64,000 nt of DNA from Coturnix japonica (Eukaryota > Chordata > Aves > Galliformes > Phasianidae). Positions 61,201 to 64,000 of the stretch are shown in pieces. The stretch lies in the NCBI RefSeq assembly GCF_001577835.2, contig NC_029521.1:20676470-20740469 (forward strand), read 5' to 3'. A program made the translations under genes and the position numbers. Position 1 is the stretch's first letter. Every line of letters begins with the position of its first letter. The notes under the pieces are model-generated. The model did not search any database and was not told the origin of the DNA. It was given only the letters and a program-made list of their open reading frames with translations.

Positions 61201-61677
61201 CCAGGGGAAGTTATATTTATTGTACATGCACAATTGCACGTATTAGTAAACAGTTGTAATTTCTGCTGTAAGATTCTTGGCAGTTGAAATAAGTAGAGAA
61301 TTATTTTAAGTATGTTATTTAGCACGTTGATAAATGTCCAAACTCTGGAGAAGCTGTTATTTGCCTTGAAAACCATTGCAAACACATCTTCTGGTTCCTT
61401 TTGCTCAGTCTCCCTCCAACCAGTGATCTTTCTCCATTTGATTTATCCTGTAGTGTTGACAGCAGTGTGGGTTTTTGTTTAATTTATTCTGTAACTTCAC
61501 CTAAAATAGATTCTGACCTTTGATTTTGTTTATAGCTTTCATATCATTCTTTATATTTTCAATTTTTTTTAAAATTTAAATTATTATCACCTCCTTAATA
61601 AATATCTTACTTTATTTTGACCATTATCTAGCCTTCCTAACTTTCTATGGGCCATCTTGAAACCCTTGTGCAATCAT

Positions 61678-61750
61678 TCAGGTTGGAAATAACCTCTATA
61701 ATCATCTAATCCAACCATCCATCTACCACCAGTATTGACTATTAAACCAT
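61678..61750 (-). mobile_element. CR1 LINE 3' tail, short
   Basis: On plus it reads TTCAGGTTGGAAATAACCTC, TATAATCATCTAATCCAACC and ATCCATCTACCACCAGTATT, the reverse complement of a CR1 end. It is short and diverged. Confidence 0.78.
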
Positions 61751-62189
61751 AAATGGTGACAGTTTACAGCTGAACCAGACTCAAGATGAGGCTGAACATC
61801 TGACCCATAAACTCCATGCAAGTTGTCCCATTTCCAGTGCCTCTAAGCCATCATGTGCCTCAGATATTAATACGTATCTGCTCCTTACAAACTGCCTTCT
61901 GCTGTGCTTCATCAAATAACGCAATGCTGTAATTATTTGTGACAGTGAAAATCTCCAAAAGCATTCAAATAAAAGCCAAAGCATGTCCTGTGTGGGAAGG
62001 TTATAATACAAAGATGGGTTGCTTTGCCTCCAAGTCACATTGACACACGAGGCAGAAATACCCGTACAAGATGAGCCCTAGATATACTGGATTGAAGGGG
62101 GAACTCCATTGCTGTTGCCATGGGTCTATTTGTAGGTGCTTGGCTGAGTGAATGACCCAAATATAGTTCAAGCCTATGACTATTTAATT

Positions 62190-62330
62190 TTCTTAGCAAT
62201 GCAAATACACTGGGTGAAGGCTAGGAACTCTGCATCTAATTTAGCAATGTTGCTTTAGCAACATCATGCAGGATGCAAATAGTCTCCTTGGTAACACTTC
62301 CTAAGTGGCATTAGATAAGTGCTGGTTACA
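62190..62330. promoter_or_regulatory. Candidate intronic enhancer: two octamers and an RFX-like palindrome
   Basis: Two perfect POU octamers ATGCAAAT lie at 62199-62206 and 62273-62280. Between them is GTTGCTTTAGCAAC (62249-62262), whose six-base arms are perfect inverted repeats and resemble the RFX X-box palindrome. Overlapping it, AGCAATGTTGCT (62243-62254) forms another perfect inverted repeat. The cluster sits in NEURL1 intron 1. The motifs are seen directly; enhancer activity is inferred. Confidence 0.35.
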
Positions 62331-62974
62331 AACATGGAAGCAGATCAGAAGGATAGACATGCTCTTGTCCTGTACCTTTTTATAGCCCCAGACATCACGA
62401 TTAGTGGTGCTTCAGGGCTGGGATCACATACAGGAGCTGCCTCAAAAGCAGATTTGGGTTCTTTTCTTCAGTTTTGAAGACCTTTTCCTGGGAAGCAGCA
62501 ACACAGGAGGGACTGAAGGTGACAAATGGGGTTACTTAGTGCTCAGAGACAGGGCAGTTGTTTCTGCTGTTGACAATGCTGTATAGAAAGAACCATCCCT
62601 CCAATTTTGTGTACTTCTCTTTTACATACAGAAGCTGCAAGGTACAAAAGGAACATGGCCTCAATGGCTCAAAAATAAGAAGCAATGAAATATCTGCCAA
62701 CGCTTTTGTTCTACATTGATCTTTGTTTTAATCCCACTGGTTGATGTCTGAGGATCTTGTCCAAGGAGTACAAATGCATAGTAATGTCAGCTGGAGTACA
62801 GTGAAATAGGGTGGTGAGTGGTACCATGTCCATGAGGGCATCAGAAGATTCTGGTTAGGGATGGAAGCTTGTAGCAGCAGATGGTTTTATTTTATCGTGA
62901 GCTTGTCCTGCCTCAGCAGAGGCAGATGTTTGGTGGACATCTGCACTTTCCTTTTGAAGGAGACATACTGTTTA

Positions 62975-63255
62975 GCAGAGTTTGTTGTGGCAGGATAAAG
63001 GGAAATGGTTTCACATTAGAACATGGGAGATTTAGATTTTATATAAGGAAGAAGTTTTTACAGTAAGAGCGATGAGGCACTGGCATAGGTTGCCCAGAGA
63101 GGTGGTGGCTGCTCTGACCCTAGGGACATCCATGGTCAGGCTGGAGGGGCTCTGAGCACCCGATGGGGGCTGTAGGTGTCCCTGTTCAGTGCAGGGGAGT
63201 TGAACCAGATGGACCTTAGGAGTCTCTTCCAACTCAAATGTTTCAGTGGTTCTCC
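62975..63255 (+). mobile_element. CR1 LINE 3' fragment
   Basis: It reads GGATAAAGGGAAATGGTTTC, ACATGGGAGATTTAGATTTT, GGTTGCCCAGAGAGGTGGTG, CATGGTCAGGCTGGAGGGGC and CAGTGCAGGGGAGTTGAACC, ending in CTTCCAACTCAAATGTTTCA. This is about 280 bases of a plus-strand CR1 3' region with a decayed terminal octamer. It is non-coding. Confidence 0.9.
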
Positions 63256-64000
63256 AAAAGCTAATCCAGAGCCTTGCAGCCATGCACATCCATAACTGTG
63301 ACCTCTGGGTCCATGAACAAGCCCAGGGACTTGAGACCAGCCAGTCCAATGTCCCTTCTTCATGCTGACAGCATGCAGCACCTTGCAACTTAGATACATA
63401 CCATCAGGCTAACTGCAATTTTTTCTCTTCTCATGTATAAGAGAATTCAAATGTCAATAGCATCTCTTTATAAGGAGAACTCAAAATAAAAACCACATCC
63501 CCCGCAGCCCTTTTTTTTTTCTCTCCTAGATCCTCTTGGAATCCGTCCATCTTCATATCACCCTTATCTCGTGGCCTCCACTCTAAATGTCAGCACTAAT
63601 TAATGGGACCTTGGCCCTCAGATGATTAACAAGAAAGCGTTTGTTTGTGAGGTGGGGGGTCCTCAGGTCTCCCCTTTCCCAGAGTGTGGAGCTGGGGATG
63701 TCAGCCTGGTGCGTGACAAGCTATAAGAGGTCTAAAGCAACACTGTGCCTCAGGGTATCATACACGAACAAGTGAAGCTGCTGGGTGGGAGAAGAGTTTC
63801 CTGAATCTCCCAGAGGTTAAATCAGCACTGGAGAGCTGCTTGGATGCTGCGATGATGCTCCAGCCCTAAGGCAAGCTGTTCCTGTAGTCTCTGTGCAGCA
63901 GAATGGCCTTGCTGCCACGTGTCTTGGTCATGGTGCTTTGGGGTCTCCAAGTAAAAATAGATGGGGTAGACAGAGCCACGATGTAGATCACAGTCTCGCA

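Larger units (their letters stand above)
50454..64000 (+). other. NEURL1: NEURL1 intron 1 (incomplete)
   Basis: From the exon 1 donor to the window end, over 13.5 kb, I found no segment encoding the start of NEURL1 exon 2 (human continues DSIGGPFPV), so the intron continues past the window. It holds CR1 fragments near 52.7, 58.6-58.9, 61.1, 61.7 and 63.0-63.3 kb and a cluster of octamer/RFX-like motifs near 62.2 kb. An intron of this size in a neural gene commonly holds regulatory elements, but that is inference. Confidence 0.8.

Noticed and set aside
21553-64000. Endogenous retroviral or other LTR elements
   Set aside because: I looked for paired terminal repeats and gag/pol/env-like frames and saw none; the only transposon-derived coding sequence is the CR1 fragment.

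Overview
This window is ordinary vertebrate chromosomal DNA from a bird, most likely chicken (Gallus gallus) or a close galliform. The evidence is compact multi-exon genes with GT-AG introns, several CR1 LINE fragments ending in ATTCTATG-type octamers, and the gene order PDCD11 - CALHM2 - CALHM1 - CALHM3 - NEURL1, which is the order remembered for human 10q24.33. Species and chromosome are inferred from recall; no alignment was run.

Positions 1-21552 (+) hold nearly all of PDCD11 (the RRP5 homologue), a nucleolar ribosome-biogenesis protein. I could trace 35 coding exons from ATG 228 to TAA 21550-21552. Their phases join without conflict into 1836 codons plus stop, against about 1871 residues in human. 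The protein has an N-terminal basic tail, a long series of S1 RNA-binding domains, a charged linker and C-terminal HAT repeats. The non-coding first exon and the promoter lie at or beyond the left edge.

Positions 25767-39866 (-) hold three tandem calcium-homeostasis-modulator channel genes: CALHM2 (two exons, 319 aa), CALHM1 (two exons, 342 aa) and CALHM3 (three exons, 331 aa). All three share one intron position, just before the fourth membrane helix, as expected for tandem duplicates. CALHM1 and CALHM3 together form the ATP-release channel of taste cells in mammals. A 5'-truncated CR1 with a readable reverse-transcriptase C-terminus (about 35.5-36.5 kb) sits between CALHM1 and CALHM3. PDCD11 and the CALHM cluster are convergent.

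Positions 50000-50560 form a CpG island with the first coding exon of NEURL1 (+, ATG 50369, donor at 50454). It encodes an N-myristoylation signal and matches the first 28 residues of human NEURL1 in length and intron phase. The rest of the window, about 13.5 kb, is NEURL1 intron 1; no second exon was recognised. It contains several CR1 remnants and one cluster of transcription-factor-like motifs near 62.2 kb.

No tRNA, rRNA, CRISPR array, retroviral copy or unknown multi-gene system was found. The observations most worth checking are a possible poison exon in PDCD11 intron 2, a stop-free in-frame mini-intron in CALHM2, a nuclear-receptor-half-site-like repeat between CALHM1 and the CR1 copy, and the POU/RFX-like motif cluster in NEURL1 intron 1.
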